A stretch of 64,000 nucleotides of DNA. It comes from Breoghania sp. (GTDB taxonomy: Bacteria > Pseudomonadota > Alphaproteobacteria > Rhizobiales > Stappiaceae). The stretch spans positions 3,348,001 to 3,412,000 of the forward strand of contig NZ_OY771475.1 of assembly GCF_963674635.1 (NCBI RefSeq), read 5' to 3'. The position numbers were made by a program, and so were the translations under genes. The notes below the pieces were generated by a model. It saw nothing but the letters and a program-made list of their open reading frames with translations. It was not told where the DNA came from and ran no database searches. Positions within the stretch are counted from its first letter, which is position 1. The number at the start of each line of letters is the position of its first letter. Positions 16,446-26,086 of this stretch are shown here, piece after piece.

Positions 16446-16748
16446 ATTTTTCTCCAGAAATTCAATCGCTTCGCGGCGTTCGCCATGGACCGGAAACGGG
16501 CCGTGGATTTCCGCGTTTTCGTCCGTGAGGGTGGCTGGCGGGCGTTTTTTCAGGCCTCTATTTCGGGCGCGCGCTTCCGGCTTGCACCAAGCTACACCGG
16601 GCCCTCGGTGGCGCTCGGCCAGGGTGATCCGCATCTCCCGGGGACCGGGCTGGATACAAAAATCCCCGGCCTGCCAGAGGCGGACCGGGGATGTGTCTCG
16701 TGCGGGTTAACGGCGCGGGGCGGAGCCCGCGCCATTTGAGCCTGTCAG
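16446..16748. other. Spacer between tRNA-Gly and the RND pump gene
   Basis: About 300 nt. Apart from the leftward terminator at 16658-16692 nothing is recognised. Open frames that run through the tRNA end here are artefacts. Confidence 0.5.
16658..16692 (-). terminator. Rho-independent terminator of the RND operon
   Basis: On the minus strand ATCCCCGG and CCGGGGAT form a stem (16685-16692 with 16662-16669) followed at once by a run of T (TTTTTG). It lies about 57 nt after the stop of the RND pump gene. Confidence 0.8.
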
Positions 16749-19700
16749 TCAGGCGTGTTGCGGGCTTGCCGGTTGGCCCGGCGCCGCATCGTTGTCCTCT
16801 TCGTCTTCATGCGCCCGGTCGGCATGACCCAGATACATATAGAACATCGGCACCACGAAGAGCGTGAAGATCGTACCGATCGACATGCCGGTCATGATGA
16901 CGAGGCCGATGGAATAGCGCGCAGCTGCGCCAGCACCTTCGGAGAACACCAGAGGAGCCACGCCCAGCACCATGGCGCCCGTCGTCATCAGGATGGGCCT
17001 GAGGCGCTCGCGCGCGGCTTCGATGATGGCTTCCAGCTTCGTCAGACCATGCTTCTCGCGCTGATCATTGGCGAAGGCGACCATCAGGATGCCGTGCTTG
17101 GTGATCAGGCCGATCAGCGTGATCATGCCCACCTGGGTGTAGATGTTCAGCGTTCCGAGCCCGAGATTGAGCGGCACGATGGCGCCGAAGATCGAAAGCG
17201 GCACCGACATCATGATGATGAACGGATCGCGGAAGCTCTCGAACTGGGCCGCCAGCACGAGATAGATCACGATCACGGCCATCAGGAAGGCGATGATGAT
17301 GGTGTTGCCCTGTTGCACCTCAAGGCGCGACTGGCCGGCATAATCGAGGAAGAAGCCGTCCTGAAGCGCGTTCGTGGCAATGGTCTGCAGCTCTTTCAGG
17401 CCTTCGCCGGAGGTCACGGTGGGCAGCGGCAGGGCGGAGATGGTGGCGGAGTTCAACTGGTTGAACTGTTCCACCGCGGCCGCCGAGGCCTGGGTGGAAA
17501 TGTCGATCACCGCCGACAGCGGGACCATTTCGCCACTGGCCGAGCGCACATAGAACTTGCCCAGGTTTTCCGGGTTCAGCCGGTAGTCGTCCAGCACCTG
17601 CGGCACGATCTTGTAGGCGCGTCCCTCACGGTCGAACTTGGAGACCTGCGCGTTGGACACGAGCAGGTTCAGCGTCTGACCGATGGTGGAGATCGGCACG
17701 CCGAGGGCAGCGGCTCGGTTGCGGTCGATGGTCACGCGGGCGAGCGGATTCTCGAAGGACATGGAGTTCTGGACGATGATGAACTTGCCCGATCCCATGG
17801 CCTCGTTCTTGATCGATTCCGCGACCTCGTAGACCTGTTCGGGGCTGCCGGTTGTCTGCAGCACGATCTGGATGGGCAGGCCGCCACCCGACCCGGGCAG
17901 CGATGGCGGCGCGAAGACAAAGGCCTGCACACCCGCGGATTTTTCGATCCGCGGCTGGATCATCGCCTTGATCTCGTCCTGGCTCTGTTCGCGTTCATCC
18001 CACGGCTTCAGCGCCCAGATGGCGAAGGCGCTGTTGACCCCGTCGGCACCGACGAACTGGAAGCGGGCTTCCACGCCGGGGACATCGTCGGTCATCTCGT
18101 AGAACTGCTTCGTGTAGAGTTCGGTGTAGTTGGCGGTCGCGTAATGCGGCGCCGAGACAATGGCGAACAGACCGCCCTGATCTTCATCAGGGGCCAGCTC
18201 GCTCGTCGTCTTCACGAACAGGAAGCCGGTCGTTCCCATCAGGATGAACACGATCAGCAGGATCAGCGGCTTCATGCGCATCGCGCCCTGCAGGCGGCGT
18301 CCATACCAGTTGGCCAGACCGGTGAACGTGCGGTCGACCAGATCCTGGAACCGGCTGCCATGCGCCGACAGAAGGCGGGCGGACATCATCGGCGACAGGG
18401 TCACCGCGACGAAACCGGAGATGATCACCGAGCCTGCGAGGGCGAAGGCGAACTCGCGGAAGAGCGCGCCGGTCACGCCCTGCACGAAGCCGAGCGGGGC
18501 GTAGACGGCGGCCAGCGTGATCGTCATGGCGATGACGGGACCGAAGATCTCCTGCATGCCGATAATCGCCGCCTTCATGGGTTTGAGGCCCTCTTCGAGG
18601 TGGCGGTGAATGTTCTCCACGACGACGATGGCGTCATCGACCACAAGGCCGATGGCCAGCACCATGGCGAGCAATGTCAAGGTGTTGAGCGAATAGCCGA
18701 CCATCCAGAGCAGGAAGCACACGCCGACAAGCGACAGGGGGATCGTCACGATCGGAATGAGGATGGCGCGGAACGAGCCAAGGAAGAGAAGGATCACCAG
18801 AACGACGATGATCACCGCCTCGCCGATGGTCTTGAACACCTCCTCGATGGAGGCGGAGATGAACTTGGTGGAATCGTAGACCACCGTCATCGACATGCCT
18901 TCGGGCAGGTTGCGCTCAAGCCGGGGAAGAGCCGCGCGGACCGCCGTGGCGGTGTCCAGCGGGTTGGCCGAAGGGGTCGGCATGATGCCGATGAAAATGC
19001 CCTGCTGGTTGTTGAACGACACGCGCACGTCGGTCGACTCCGACCCCAGTTTCAGTGTCGCCACATCGCGCAGGCGCACGACCTCGGCATCGTTGGACCG
19101 GATCGGCAATTCACCGAAAGCTTCCGGTGTCTGAAGCGTCGTCTTCGTTTCAACGGTGAAGGCGACGTATTCGTTTTCCGTCTTGCCCGGAGAGGACAGG
19201 AAATTGGCGTTCTGGATCGCCTGAAGCACTTCCGCCGCCGTGACGCCGCGCGCAGCGAGACGGACCGGGTCGATCCAGACGCGCATGGCGAAGGTCTGGT
19301 TGCCGAGCACCTGCGCGTCCGCCACGCCTTCCACGGTCGCCATCTGGGGCTGGATCACGCGGGTCACATATTCGGTGATTTCCTGCGGCGACATGCGCTC
19401 CGACAGCACCGACAGGTACATCAGGGCGAAGGTCTGGCCCGTGCCCTTCTGGATCACCGGGTCTTCGGCTTCGGTGGGCAACTCGCTGCGCACCTGCTGA
19501 ACCTTGGTCACGACTTCCGTCAACGACGCATCGGGATCCGCGTTCAGGCGCATGTGCACCGACACGGTGGATGCGCCGAGCACGCTGTTGGAGCTGACAT
19601 AATCTACGCCTTCAGCCGAGGCGACCGCCTTGGCGATGGGGGTGGTGATGAAGCCCTGGATTAGCTCGGAATTGGCGCCCGGATAGGCGGTGGTGACCGT

Positions 19701-19835
19701 GATCACCGTCTCGTCGATCTTCGGATATTGCCGGATCGACATGGAGAAGATGCCTTGCGCACCGATGAGCAGGATCAGCAGGGAGACGACGGTCGAAAGG
19801 ACCGGTCGACGGATGAAAAGCTCGGAGAAATTCAA
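16749..19835 (-). CDS. RND multidrug efflux pump, inner-membrane transporter (AcrB/MexF-like)
   Basis: 1028 residues, normal for HAE1-type RND pumps. It starts MNFSELFIRRPVLSTVVSLLILLIGAQG, then QYPKIDETVITVTTAYPGA, a second transmembrane block with VLAIGLVVDDAIVVVENIHRHLEEG (the TM4 D-D proton-relay motif), a large periplasmic loop with FAPPSLPG, and a C-terminal block with GLITKHGILMVAFAND (TM10 Lys) and RLRPILMTTGAMVLGVAPL. It exports amphiphilic compounds using the proton gradient with the adaptor encoded 2 nt upstream. The outer-membrane partner is not here, so it probably uses a TolC from elsewhere. TetR control is expected from the operator at 21192. Confidence 0.95.
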   Translation of the reverse strand: MNFSELFIRRPVLSTVVSLLILLIGAQGIFSMSIRQYPKIDETVITVTTAYPGANSELIQGFITTPIAKAVASAEGVDYVSSNSVLGASTVSVHMRLNADPDASLTEVVTKVQQVRSELPTEAEDPVIQKGTGQTFALMYLSVLSERMSPQEITEYVTRVIQPQMATVEGVADAQVLGNQTFAMRVWIDPVRLAARGVTAAEVLQAIQNANFLSSPGKTENEYVAFTVETKTTLQTPEAFGELPIRSNDAEVVRLRDVATLKLGSESTDVRVSFNNQQGIFIGIMPTPSANPLDTATAVRAALPRLERNLPEGMSMTVVYDSTKFISASIEEVFKTIGEAVIIVVLVILLFLGSFRAILIPIVTIPLSLVGVCFLLWMVGYSLNTLTLLAMVLAIGLVVDDAIVVVENIHRHLEEGLKPMKAAIIGMQEIFGPVIAMTITLAAVYAPLGFVQGVTGALFREFAFALAGSVIISGFVAVTLSPMMSARLLSAHGSRFQDLVDRTFTGLANWYGRRLQGAMRMKPLILLIVFILMGTTGFLFVKTTSELAPDEDQGGLFAIVSAPHYATANYTELYTKQFYEMTDDVPGVEARFQFVGADGVNSAFAIWALKPWDEREQSQDEIKAMIQPRIEKSAGVQAFVFAPPSLPGSGGGLPIQIVLQTTGSPEQVYEVAESIKNEAMGSGKFIIVQNSMSFENPLARVTIDRNRAAALGVPISTIGQTLNLLVSNAQVSKFDREGRAYKIVPQVLDDYRLNPENLGKFYVRSASGEMVPLSAVIDISTQASAAAVEQFNQLNSATISALPLPTVTSGEGLKELQTIATNALQDGFFLDYAGQSRLEVQQGNTIIIAFLMAVIVIYLVLAAQFESFRDPFIIMMSVPLSIFGAIVPLNLGLGTLNIYTQVGMITLIGLITKHGILMVAFANDQREKHGLTKLEAIIEAARERLRPILMTTGAMVLGVAPLVFSEGAGAAARYSIGLVIMTGMSIGTIFTLFVVPMFYMYLGHADRAHEDEEDNDAAPGQPASPQHA

Positions 19836-19837
19836 GG

Positions 19838-21046
19838 CTATTCTCCCTGCTTCTTGGGGCCGGCCATCTGCTCGTCGAACGGCTTGCCGGGATCGATCGT
19901 GTTGTCGATGCGAACGGGGCTGCCGATGGAGAGCTTGTTCTGGCCGGCATTGACGACGATCTCGCCGATCTCAAGCCCACCGGTGATTTCCACCTTGCCG
20001 CCGAAGCGGCGACCGGTTTTCACGAAAACCTGGCGCGCCACGATCTTGGGGCCGTCCGCCTCGGTTCCCTCGCGCGCCGCCTTGGTGGCCTTTTCCAGAA
20101 GCTCCGGCGAAAGCGGGCCGGAATTCTCCTTGTCCTCGCGCACCACGTAGACATAGGTGCCATAGAGGCTTTCCACGACGGCGGTCTGGGGCAGGGCGAT
20201 GATATCGGTTTCCTGCGGCAGCTCGATGCGGACAAAGGCGAACTGGCCGGGACGCAGGCCGTTCTCTTCATTGCTGACTTCCGCCTGCACCTTCACGAGA
20301 CGCGAGGAAGGGTCGATCTTGGGATCGATGCCGATGATCACGCCGCTGTAGTCGAGCTTGTCCTCGCTCAGACCCACGCGCACGGGCTGGCCGATGGAAA
20401 GCTGACCGAGCTGCTGCTCCGGCACCGTGAAGTCCACCTTCATCCGCTCAAGATCCTGAAGCGTGGCCACGACCGTGCCGGGGGTGACATACTGGCCGGG
20501 ATCGACGCGGGCGATGCCGATCGTGCCGGAGAAGGGGGCGTAGGTCTTCTTCTGGTCGATCAGGGCCTTGACCTTTTCCAGCTGCGAGCGGGACGCATCA
20601 AGGGCGGCCTTGGCATTGTCGAGGGTCGAGGTGGAGTTGAAGCCGCGATCGGTCAGGGTGGAGGCGCGCGAGAGGGCCTGCGTGTCGCGGGTCACATTGG
20701 CCTGTGCGGCAAGCAGGTCCGCCTGTTCGAGCGCATCGTCCAGCTGAACCAGCAGGGCATCGGCCTTGATCGGGTCGTTGGCCTTGAAACGGACTTCCTT
20801 GACGATGCCTGAGGATCGGACCGCCACGTTGACGCCCTGGCGGGCCAGAACCGTGCCGATGGTCTCGATGCCGGGCAGCCAGTCCTGTGTGGCGACGCTC
20901 ATCGTGGAAACGGTCACTGTCGGGCGACCTCGATTGGCGAAAAACTCGCCGATCATTTTGTCCCGAAACATGTTGAACCAGATCAGCCCACCCGCGATGA
21001 CCGCGACCAGGACGAGAAAGACAATGGAAATAGTAAGCCGTTTCAT
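19838..21046 (-). CDS. RND efflux periplasmic adaptor (membrane fusion protein)
   Basis: 402 residues: an N-terminal membrane anchor MKRLTISIVFLVLVAVIAGGLIWF, lipoyl-type half motifs (GIVKEVRFKANDPIKADALLVQLD and YAPFSGTIGIARVDPGQYVTPG), a coiled-coil hairpin between them (ADLLAAQANVTRDTQALSRASTL, LEKVKALIDQKK), then a beta-barrel and membrane-proximal domain. It bridges the RND pump to an outer-membrane channel. The start at 21046 is chosen because the anchor begins there; the extra 21 upstream codons show no conservation. It is the first gene of the leftward operon, 2 nt before the pump gene, and divergent from tetR. Confidence 0.93.
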   Translation of the reverse strand: MKRLTISIVFLVLVAVIAGGLIWFNMFRDKMIGEFFANRGRPTVTVSTMSVATQDWLPGIETIGTVLARQGVNVAVRSSGIVKEVRFKANDPIKADALLVQLDDALEQADLLAAQANVTRDTQALSRASTLTDRGFNSTSTLDNAKAALDASRSQLEKVKALIDQKKTYAPFSGTIGIARVDPGQYVTPGTVVATLQDLERMKVDFTVPEQQLGQLSIGQPVRVGLSEDKLDYSGVIIGIDPKIDPSSRLVKVQAEVSNEENGLRPGQFAFVRIELPQETDIIALPQTAVVESLYGTYVYVVREDKENSGPLSPELLEKATKAAREGTEADGPKIVARQVFVKTGRRFGGKVEITGGLEIGEIVVNAGQNKLSIGSPVRIDNTIDPGKPFDEQMAGPKKQGE

Positions 21047-21191
21047 GCGCCCGCAACCCGGCGGCCGGTGACCGCCTGCAAGAGATGGAAAGCACAAAGC
21101 AACCTCCACGCGCCTTTCCCTTGGGAGCGCGTCTCGGTCGCCTTGCAGAGAGGTGTGCGACCTGGGGGGGTCGCTGGAATTGGCTTGCCAT

Positions 21192-21213
21192 CTTTACCGA
21201 CCGGACGGTAAAG
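21192..21213. promoter_or_regulatory. TetR-type operator between the RND operon and its regulator
   Basis: A 22-bp inverted repeat: CTTTACCG on the left and CGGTAAAG on the right around ACCGGA. Only the two central symmetric positions differ from perfect dyad symmetry. Form and spacing match operators of TetR-family efflux regulators (TACCGNCCGGNCGGTA). It sits 12 nt before the TetR start and about 146 nt upstream of the adaptor gene, allowing repression of both directions. Confidence 0.82.
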
Positions 21214-21224
21214 TCAAGGTAACG

Positions 21225-21992
21225 ATGTCGGGAAATCTCCTGGTCCGGCGCAAAAAATCACGAGGCGAGGAAGCCGTGTCGCAAGGGCAACAGCCACACC
21301 CACTCGAATTGCTCGCCATATCAGGCGTGACTGGCACAAAATCGAAGTCACCCAAGGCGGAGCCGCGAAACGCGCGCCCGACCTCAGCCAGCAAGCCCGC
21401 AGGTCAGAATTCGCGGCGGGCCAATTCGCGTGAGCGGATCATCGATGCCGCGCTCGATCTGTGTTGCATTCAAGGTGTCCGCCATCTCTCCCTTGACGCG
21501 GTCGCCGAGCGAGCCGGGCTTTCCAAGGGTGGGCTGCTTTACAATTTCAATTCGAAATCGGCTCTGCTTCAGGCCATGGTCACCCGCCACATGGATCTGC
21601 TGGAAACGGCCAAGGCACGCGCGCTCGCAAGCATCGCCAATGACGGCAAGCCGAATGTCCGGATTCGGGCCTATCTGCTGGCCATCAAGGGGCTGATTTC
21701 GAGCGAGCATAATGCGCCCGCCGGTTTTCTGGCGGCGATCGCAGAGGAGCCGGAGCTTCTCGATCCCGCGCGCGAACACCATGAGCGTTTCGTGCGCGAG
21801 ATCCGCGCCGAGAGCGAGAACCCCGATCTTGCCATCTATGCCTTTGCCGCGGTCGAAGGCTTGCGAAGCTTGCGGCTGTTCGGCATGAGCCCCTTCTGCG
21901 AGAAGGAAATGGCACGTCAGCTGGATGGTCTGATCAACCTGCTCGGCGCGCCGGAGGGGGCGGCCTCTTCAGGCACCGGTCAGGCCGGGTAG
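21225..21992 (+). CDS. TetR-family transcriptional regulator of the RND pump
   Basis: 255 residues. The helix-turn-helix is RERIIDAALDLCCIQGVRHLSLDAVAERAGLSKGGLLYNFNSKSALLQAMV, with the typical AGLSKGxLxxxFxSKxAL recognition segment at about residues 115-135. The ligand-binding C-terminal part fits the TetR_C_37-type (AIYAFAAVEGLRSLRLFG). There is an unusual Lys/Arg/Ser-rich N-terminal extension of about 70 residues before the HTH. ATG 21225 has AAGGT before it; GTG 21276 after GAGGCGAGGAAG is a good alternative that would shorten the extension. Divergent from the pump operon with a shared operator, so it is probably its autoregulated repressor. Its last 13 nt overlap the convergent yggS gene. 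Confidence 0.88.
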   Translation: MSGNLLVRRKKSRGEEAVSQGQQPHPLELLAISGVTGTKSKSPKAEPRNARPTSASKPAGQNSRRANSRERIIDAALDLCCIQGVRHLSLDAVAERAGLSKGGLLYNFNSKSALLQAMVTRHMDLLETAKARALASIANDGKPNVRIRAYLLAIKGLISSEHNAPAGFLAAIAEEPELLDPAREHHERFVREIRAESENPDLAIYAFAAVEGLRSLRLFGMSPFCEKEMARQLDGLINLLGAPEGAASSGTGQAG

Positions 21993-22657
21993 TCACGCTT
22001 GCCAAAGATCGCGCTGCCGACGCGCACGTAAGTCGCGCCCTGAGCGACCGCCATTTCGAAATCGCCCGACATGCCCATGGACAGGCCCTCAAGCCCGTTG
22101 CGCGCGGCAATTTTCGCCAGAAGCGCGAAATGCGGCGAGGGGGCCTCATCGACCGGCGGGATGCACATCAGGCCGCAGATCTTCAGGCCAAGTTCGTCCC
22201 GGCAGTGGGCGATAAAGGCATCCGCCTCGTCGGGGCTGACGCCTGCCTTCTGGGGCTCATTGCCGGTGTTGATCTGGATGAACAGCTTCAGATCGCGGCC
22301 CTGCGCCTCCATTTCCGCCTTCACGGTGCGCGCAATCTTGTCGCGGTCGATGGTGTGGATCGCGTCGAACAGCGCAACCGCCTCGCGGGTCTTGTTGGAC
22401 TGGAGCGGACCGATCAGATGCAGTTCGATCTCCGGGCAGGCTTCTTTCAGGGCAGGCCACTTGCCCTGTGCCTCCTGAACACGGTTTTCGCCGAAAATCC
22501 GCTGGCCGGCGGCAATCACCGGCTCGATGTCGGGGGCATCGAAGGTTTTCGAGACGGCGATCAGCGTGACGGCGCCCGTCGCGCGGCCGGTTTCGCGCTC
22601 GACGGTGGCGATTTGGTCGCGGATGTGGTCAAGGCGCGCCGCTGGGGTTTCCGCCAT
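21980..22657 (-). CDS. yggS: YggS-family PLP-binding protein (PLP homeostasis)
   Basis: 225 residues. The PLP-lysine strand is VTLIAVSKTFD (K in AVSK), then FGENRVQEAQGKW, LHLIGPLQSNKTREAV, FIQINTGNEPQKAGV, LGLKICGLMCIPPVDE and GLSMGMSGDFEMAVAQGATYVRVGSAIFG. All YggS/PLPBP signatures are present. These proteins bind pyridoxal 5'-phosphate without catalysis and keep its pool balanced. The start at 22657 follows GGGAG; the longer frame upstream is not conserved. It stands alone, divergent from leuS. Confidence 0.93.
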   Translation of the reverse strand: MAETPAARLDHIRDQIATVERETGRATGAVTLIAVSKTFDAPDIEPVIAAGQRIFGENRVQEAQGKWPALKEACPEIELHLIGPLQSNKTREAVALFDAIHTIDRDKIARTVKAEMEAQGRDLKLFIQINTGNEPQKAGVSPDEADAFIAHCRDELGLKICGLMCIPPVDEAPSPHFALLAKIAARNGLEGLSMGMSGDFEMAVAQGATYVRVGSAIFGKRDYPA

Positions 22658-22843
22658 CACTCGAACTCCCTTGAAGATATTTCCGTTTTCACATGCACCG
22701 ACGGACAAAAAAATGCTACCCCGCATGCGGCGCGTTCTCGCATTCAGACACCGCTTTTGGTTGACCACGGGGCCGATTTCTGGTGACTGTCGCGCCGACG
22801 AGACTTAACTGAACCCCCGCGGAAAAAGAAGACGGCGATATCA

Positions 22844-25456
22844 ATGGCGAGCGAGCGATACAACGCGCGCGAGGCGGAAGCCCGGTGGCAGAAGATCTGG
22901 GACGAAAAGGCGGTCTTTGAGACCGACAATGACGACCCGCGTCCGAAATACTATGTGCTCGAAATGTTCCCCTATCCTTCGGGGCGCATTCACATGGGCC
23001 ATGTGCGCAATTACGCGATGGGCGACGTGGTCGCGCGCTACAAGCGTGCCAAGGGCTTCAACGTTCTCCATCCGATGGGCTGGGACGCCTTCGGCATGCC
23101 GGCGGAAAACGCCGCGATGCAGAACAAGGTCCACCCCAAGGGCTGGACCTATGACAACATCGCCACCATGCGCGCGCAGCTCAAGTCCATGGGCCTGTCT
23201 CTGGACTGGTCGCGCGAGTTCGCCACCTGCGACGTGGATTATTACGCCCAGCAGCAGCATCTCTTCCTTGATTTCCTGAAGGCCGGGCTCGCCTATCGCC
23301 GCAAGTCCAAGGTCAACTGGGATCCGGTCGACATGACCGTGCTCGCCAATGAGCAGGTGATCGATGGGCGCGGCTGGCGGTCCGGTGCGGTTGTCGAGCA
23401 GCGCGAGCTGACCCAGTGGTTCTTCAAGATCACCGAATTCGCGCCCGATCTGCTCGATGCGCTGGAAACGCTCGACCAGTGGCCGGAAAAGGTCCGGCTG
23501 ATGCAGAAGAACTGGATCGGCAAGTCGGAAGGCCTGCGGGTGCGCTTCGAATTCACCGAGCCCGCGCCCACCGGCGATGCGACGCTTGAAATCTTCACCA
23601 CGCGGCCCGACACGCTGTTCGGTGCAAGCTTCCTGGGGTTGTCGGCGGATCACCCGATCACAGCGAAGCTGGCCGAAGACAATCCCCAGATCGCGGCGTT
23701 CGTGGAAGAGTGCCACCGCATCGGCACCAGTGCGGCTGCCATCGAGACGGCTGAGAAAAAGGGCATCGATACCGGGCTCAAGGTCCGTCATCCCTTCGAT
23801 CCGGAGCGTCTGCTGCCGGTCTATGTCGCGAACTTCATCCTGATGGACTATGGCACCGGCGCGATTTTCGCCTGTCCGGGCCATGACCAGCGCGACCTCG
23901 ACTTTGCCAACAAGTACGGCCTTCCGGTTATCCCGGTGGTTCTGCCTGCGGGTGAGGACGCGGCGACTTTCCGCGTCATGGAAGAAGCCTATACCGGCGA
24001 CGGCACGATCTTTAATTCCGACTTCCTCGATGGCATGGAAATCGAGGCGGCCAAGAACGAGATCGCCAGCCGTCTGGAAGCGCGCATGATCGACGGTGCG
24101 CCGCAAGGCGAACGTCAGATCAACTACCGCCTGCGCGACTGGGGCATCTCCCGCCAGCGCTACTGGGGCTGCCCGATCCCGATCATCCATTGCGATGATT
24201 GCGGCGTGGTTCCGGTGCCGGTGGAAGACCTCCCGGTTCAGTTGCCCGAGGACGTCGCCTTCGACAAGCCGGGCAATCCGCTCGATCGTCATCCGACCTG
24301 GAAGAATGTCGACTGTCCGTGCTGCGGCAAGCCTGCCCGGCGCGAGACGGACACGATGGACACCTTTGTCGACAGCTCGTGGTATTTCGCCCGCTTCACC
24401 GCGCCGCGCGCCTCCACGCCGACGGTCCAGGCGGCCGCCGATGGCTGGCTGCCGGTCGATCAGTATATCGGCGGCATCGAGCATGCGATCCTGCACCTTC
24501 TCTATTCGCGCTTCTTCTCCCGCGCCATGAAGGTGACGGGCCACATGAATGTGGAAGAGCCGTTCAAGGGCATGTTCACGCAAGGCATGGTCACGCACGA
24601 GACTTACCGGGCGGCGGACGGCTCCTGGCTCAATCCGGCGGAAATCAGCCTCGAAGGCGAAGGCGGCGACCGCCGCGCGGTTCGCCTTTCCGATGGCGCG
24701 CCGGTCACCATCGGCTCCATCGAGAAGATGTCGAAGTCGAAGAAGAACACCGTCGATCCGACCGACATTCTGGGCGCCTATGGCGCGGATACCGCGCGCT
24801 GGTTCATGCTGTCGGACAGCCCCCCGGAACGGGATGTGATCTGGACGGAAGAGGGGGTGCAGGGAGCACACCGCTTCGTGCAGCGCGTCTGGCGGCTGAT
24901 CGGCGACATCGCCGAGCGTCTGCCCGCCGATATTGCGAAGCCTGCGACATTCGGCGAGGCGGCAACCGCTCTTCGTCGCGCCACCCACAAGACGCTGGCC
25001 GGTGTCGAGCATGATATTGAAAGCCTCGCCTTCAATCGCGCTGTCGCCAAGCTCTACGAACTGGTCAACACCCTGGCCAAGGCCGCGGGTGAAAAGGCGC
25101 CGGGCGAGGATCTCGTCTGGGCTATCCGCGAATCGGCAACCAGTCTCGTTCAGATGATGGCGCCCATGACGCCGCATCTGGCGGAGGAATGCTGGACCGT
25201 TCTGGGCGGTGAGGGACTGCTGTCGCAGGCGGACTGGCCTGAGGTGGATCCTGCTCTTCTGGTGGAAGATTCCGTCGTGCTGCCCGTTCAGGTGAACGGC
25301 AAGAAGCGGGCGGAGTTGACCATTGCCCGTGATGCGTCGCAATCTGATGTCGAGGCGGCGGCGCTGGCGCTTGAGGCCGTGCAGCGGTCTCTCGAAGGCC
25401 GGGCGCCGCGCAAGGTCATTGTCGTCCCACAGAGGATCGTGAATGTCGTCGTCTGA
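22844..25456 (+). CDS. leuS: Leucyl-tRNA synthetase
   Basis: 870 residues, normal length. N-terminal YNAREAEARWQKIWDE, the HIGH-type motif in YPSGRIHMGHVRNYAMGDV, an editing domain with TTRPDTLFGASFLGLSADHP and TGAIFACPGHDQRDLDFA (catalytic Asp), a zinc-knuckle-like CDDCGVVPVP with CPCCGKPARRETDTMDTFVDSSWYF, and KMSKSKKNTVDP. It charges tRNA-Leu and edits errors. The last 14 nt overlap lptE; leuS-lptE-holA is a conserved order in Alphaproteobacteria. Confidence 0.98.
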   Translation: MASERYNAREAEARWQKIWDEKAVFETDNDDPRPKYYVLEMFPYPSGRIHMGHVRNYAMGDVVARYKRAKGFNVLHPMGWDAFGMPAENAAMQNKVHPKGWTYDNIATMRAQLKSMGLSLDWSREFATCDVDYYAQQQHLFLDFLKAGLAYRRKSKVNWDPVDMTVLANEQVIDGRGWRSGAVVEQRELTQWFFKITEFAPDLLDALETLDQWPEKVRLMQKNWIGKSEGLRVRFEFTEPAPTGDATLEIFTTRPDTLFGASFLGLSADHPITAKLAEDNPQIAAFVEECHRIGTSAAAIETAEKKGIDTGLKVRHPFDPERLLPVYVANFILMDYGTGAIFACPGHDQRDLDFANKYGLPVIPVVLPAGEDAATFRVMEEAYTGDGTIFNSDFLDGMEIEAAKNEIASRLEARMIDGAPQGERQINYRLRDWGISRQRYWGCPIPIIHCDDCGVVPVPVEDLPVQLPEDVAFDKPGNPLDRHPTWKNVDCPCCGKPARRETDTMDTFVDSSWYFARFTAPRASTPTVQAAADGWLPVDQYIGGIEHAILHLLYSRFFSRAMKVTGHMNVEEPFKGMFTQGMVTHETYRAADGSWLNPAEISLEGEGGDRRAVRLSDGAPVTIGSIEKMSKSKKNTVDPTDILGAYGADTARWFMLSDSPPERDVIWTEEGVQGAHRFVQRVWRLIGDIAERLPADIAKPATFGEAATALRRATHKTLAGVEHDIESLAFNRAVAKLYELVNTLAKAAGEKAPGEDLVWAIRESATSLVQMMAPMTPHLAEECWTVLGGEGLLSQADWPEVDPALLVEDSVVLPVQVNGKKRAELTIARDASQSDVEAAALALEAVQRSLEGRAPRKVIVVPQRIVNVVV

Positions 25457-25970
25457 TCTCACCGGTCGCCTCCGCGTCCTTGCCGTTGTCTGTGTGTTCG
25501 CCGTGCTGGCGGGCTGCAACGTCCGCCCGCTTTATGGCTCCCTGGGACCGGCAGCCCCGGCGCAGGAGGAGCTTGCGGCCATCGAGATTGCGCCGTCGGA
25601 AAGCCGGAGCGAACAGGTGCTGCGCAATGCGCTCATCTTTGCGTTCCAGCGGGGTGGGGAAACTGCGCCGGTGCGGTACCGGTTGAAGTTCATCACCAAC
25701 ATGACCCAGTCGTCGGTTGCGGTGGAAGAGCTTTCCGACGTGCCCGCCGCCTATCTGGTTCAGATGACGACCAGCTTCTCGCTCTCCGACATCGAGACCG
25801 GGCGTACGCTCCTGACCGGCTCCAGCTTCGCCAATGCCTCCTACGATTTCTCCAACCAGCGTTTTGCCAACCAGCGCGCTGCGAGGGAGGCGGAAGATCG
25901 GGCGGCCAAGGTGATCGCCGAAGACATCCAGGTCCGTATCGCGGCCTATTTCGCCGATAGCCGCAGCTGA
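25443..25970 (+). CDS. lptE: LPS-assembly lipoprotein LptE
   Basis: 175 residues. A lipoprotein signal peptide with lipobox (FAVLAGCNVRPLYG, Cys at about residue 25) is followed by the usual alphaproteobacterial LptE body: the VRPLYG start, IEIAPSESRSEQVLRNALIF, and a late ASYDFSNQRFANQRAAREAEDRAAKVIAEDIQVRIAAYF. LptE plugs the LptD barrel that inserts LPS in the outer membrane. Identification rests on the lipobox, the GCxVRPLYG pattern and the position between leuS and holA. The start overlaps leuS by 14 nt. Confidence 0.9.
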   Translation: MSSSDLTGRLRVLAVVCVFAVLAGCNVRPLYGSLGPAAPAQEELAAIEIAPSESRSEQVLRNALIFAFQRGGETAPVRYRLKFITNMTQSSVAVEELSDVPAAYLVQMTTSFSLSDIETGRTLLTGSSFANASYDFSNQRFANQRAAREAEDRAAKVIAEDIQVRIAAYFADSRS

Positions 25971-26086
25971 CATCGGATCCGACCGCCGCTTCGTTGTGAG
26001 GCGGCGGCGGATTGCTCATCCGGGCGCGGCGTCTCGCGCGCGGCGCGTTTTCCGGCCCTTCCTATCGATGCCGTCTGGACAAACCC

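Noticed and set aside
16316..16528. Short frame running through tRNA-Gly (ending ...SSGVEHNLAKVGVVSSNLIARS)
   Set aside because: Well-known false protein made by translating a tRNA.
16755..19664. A 969-codon open frame antisense to the RND pump gene
   Set aside because: His/Arg/Asp-rich shadow frame typical of GC-rich DNA; the opposite strand codes for a full, well-matched RND transporter.
22841..25519. An 892-codon open frame antisense to leuS
   Set aside because: Mirror of leuS with no recognisable domain; leuS has all motifs.
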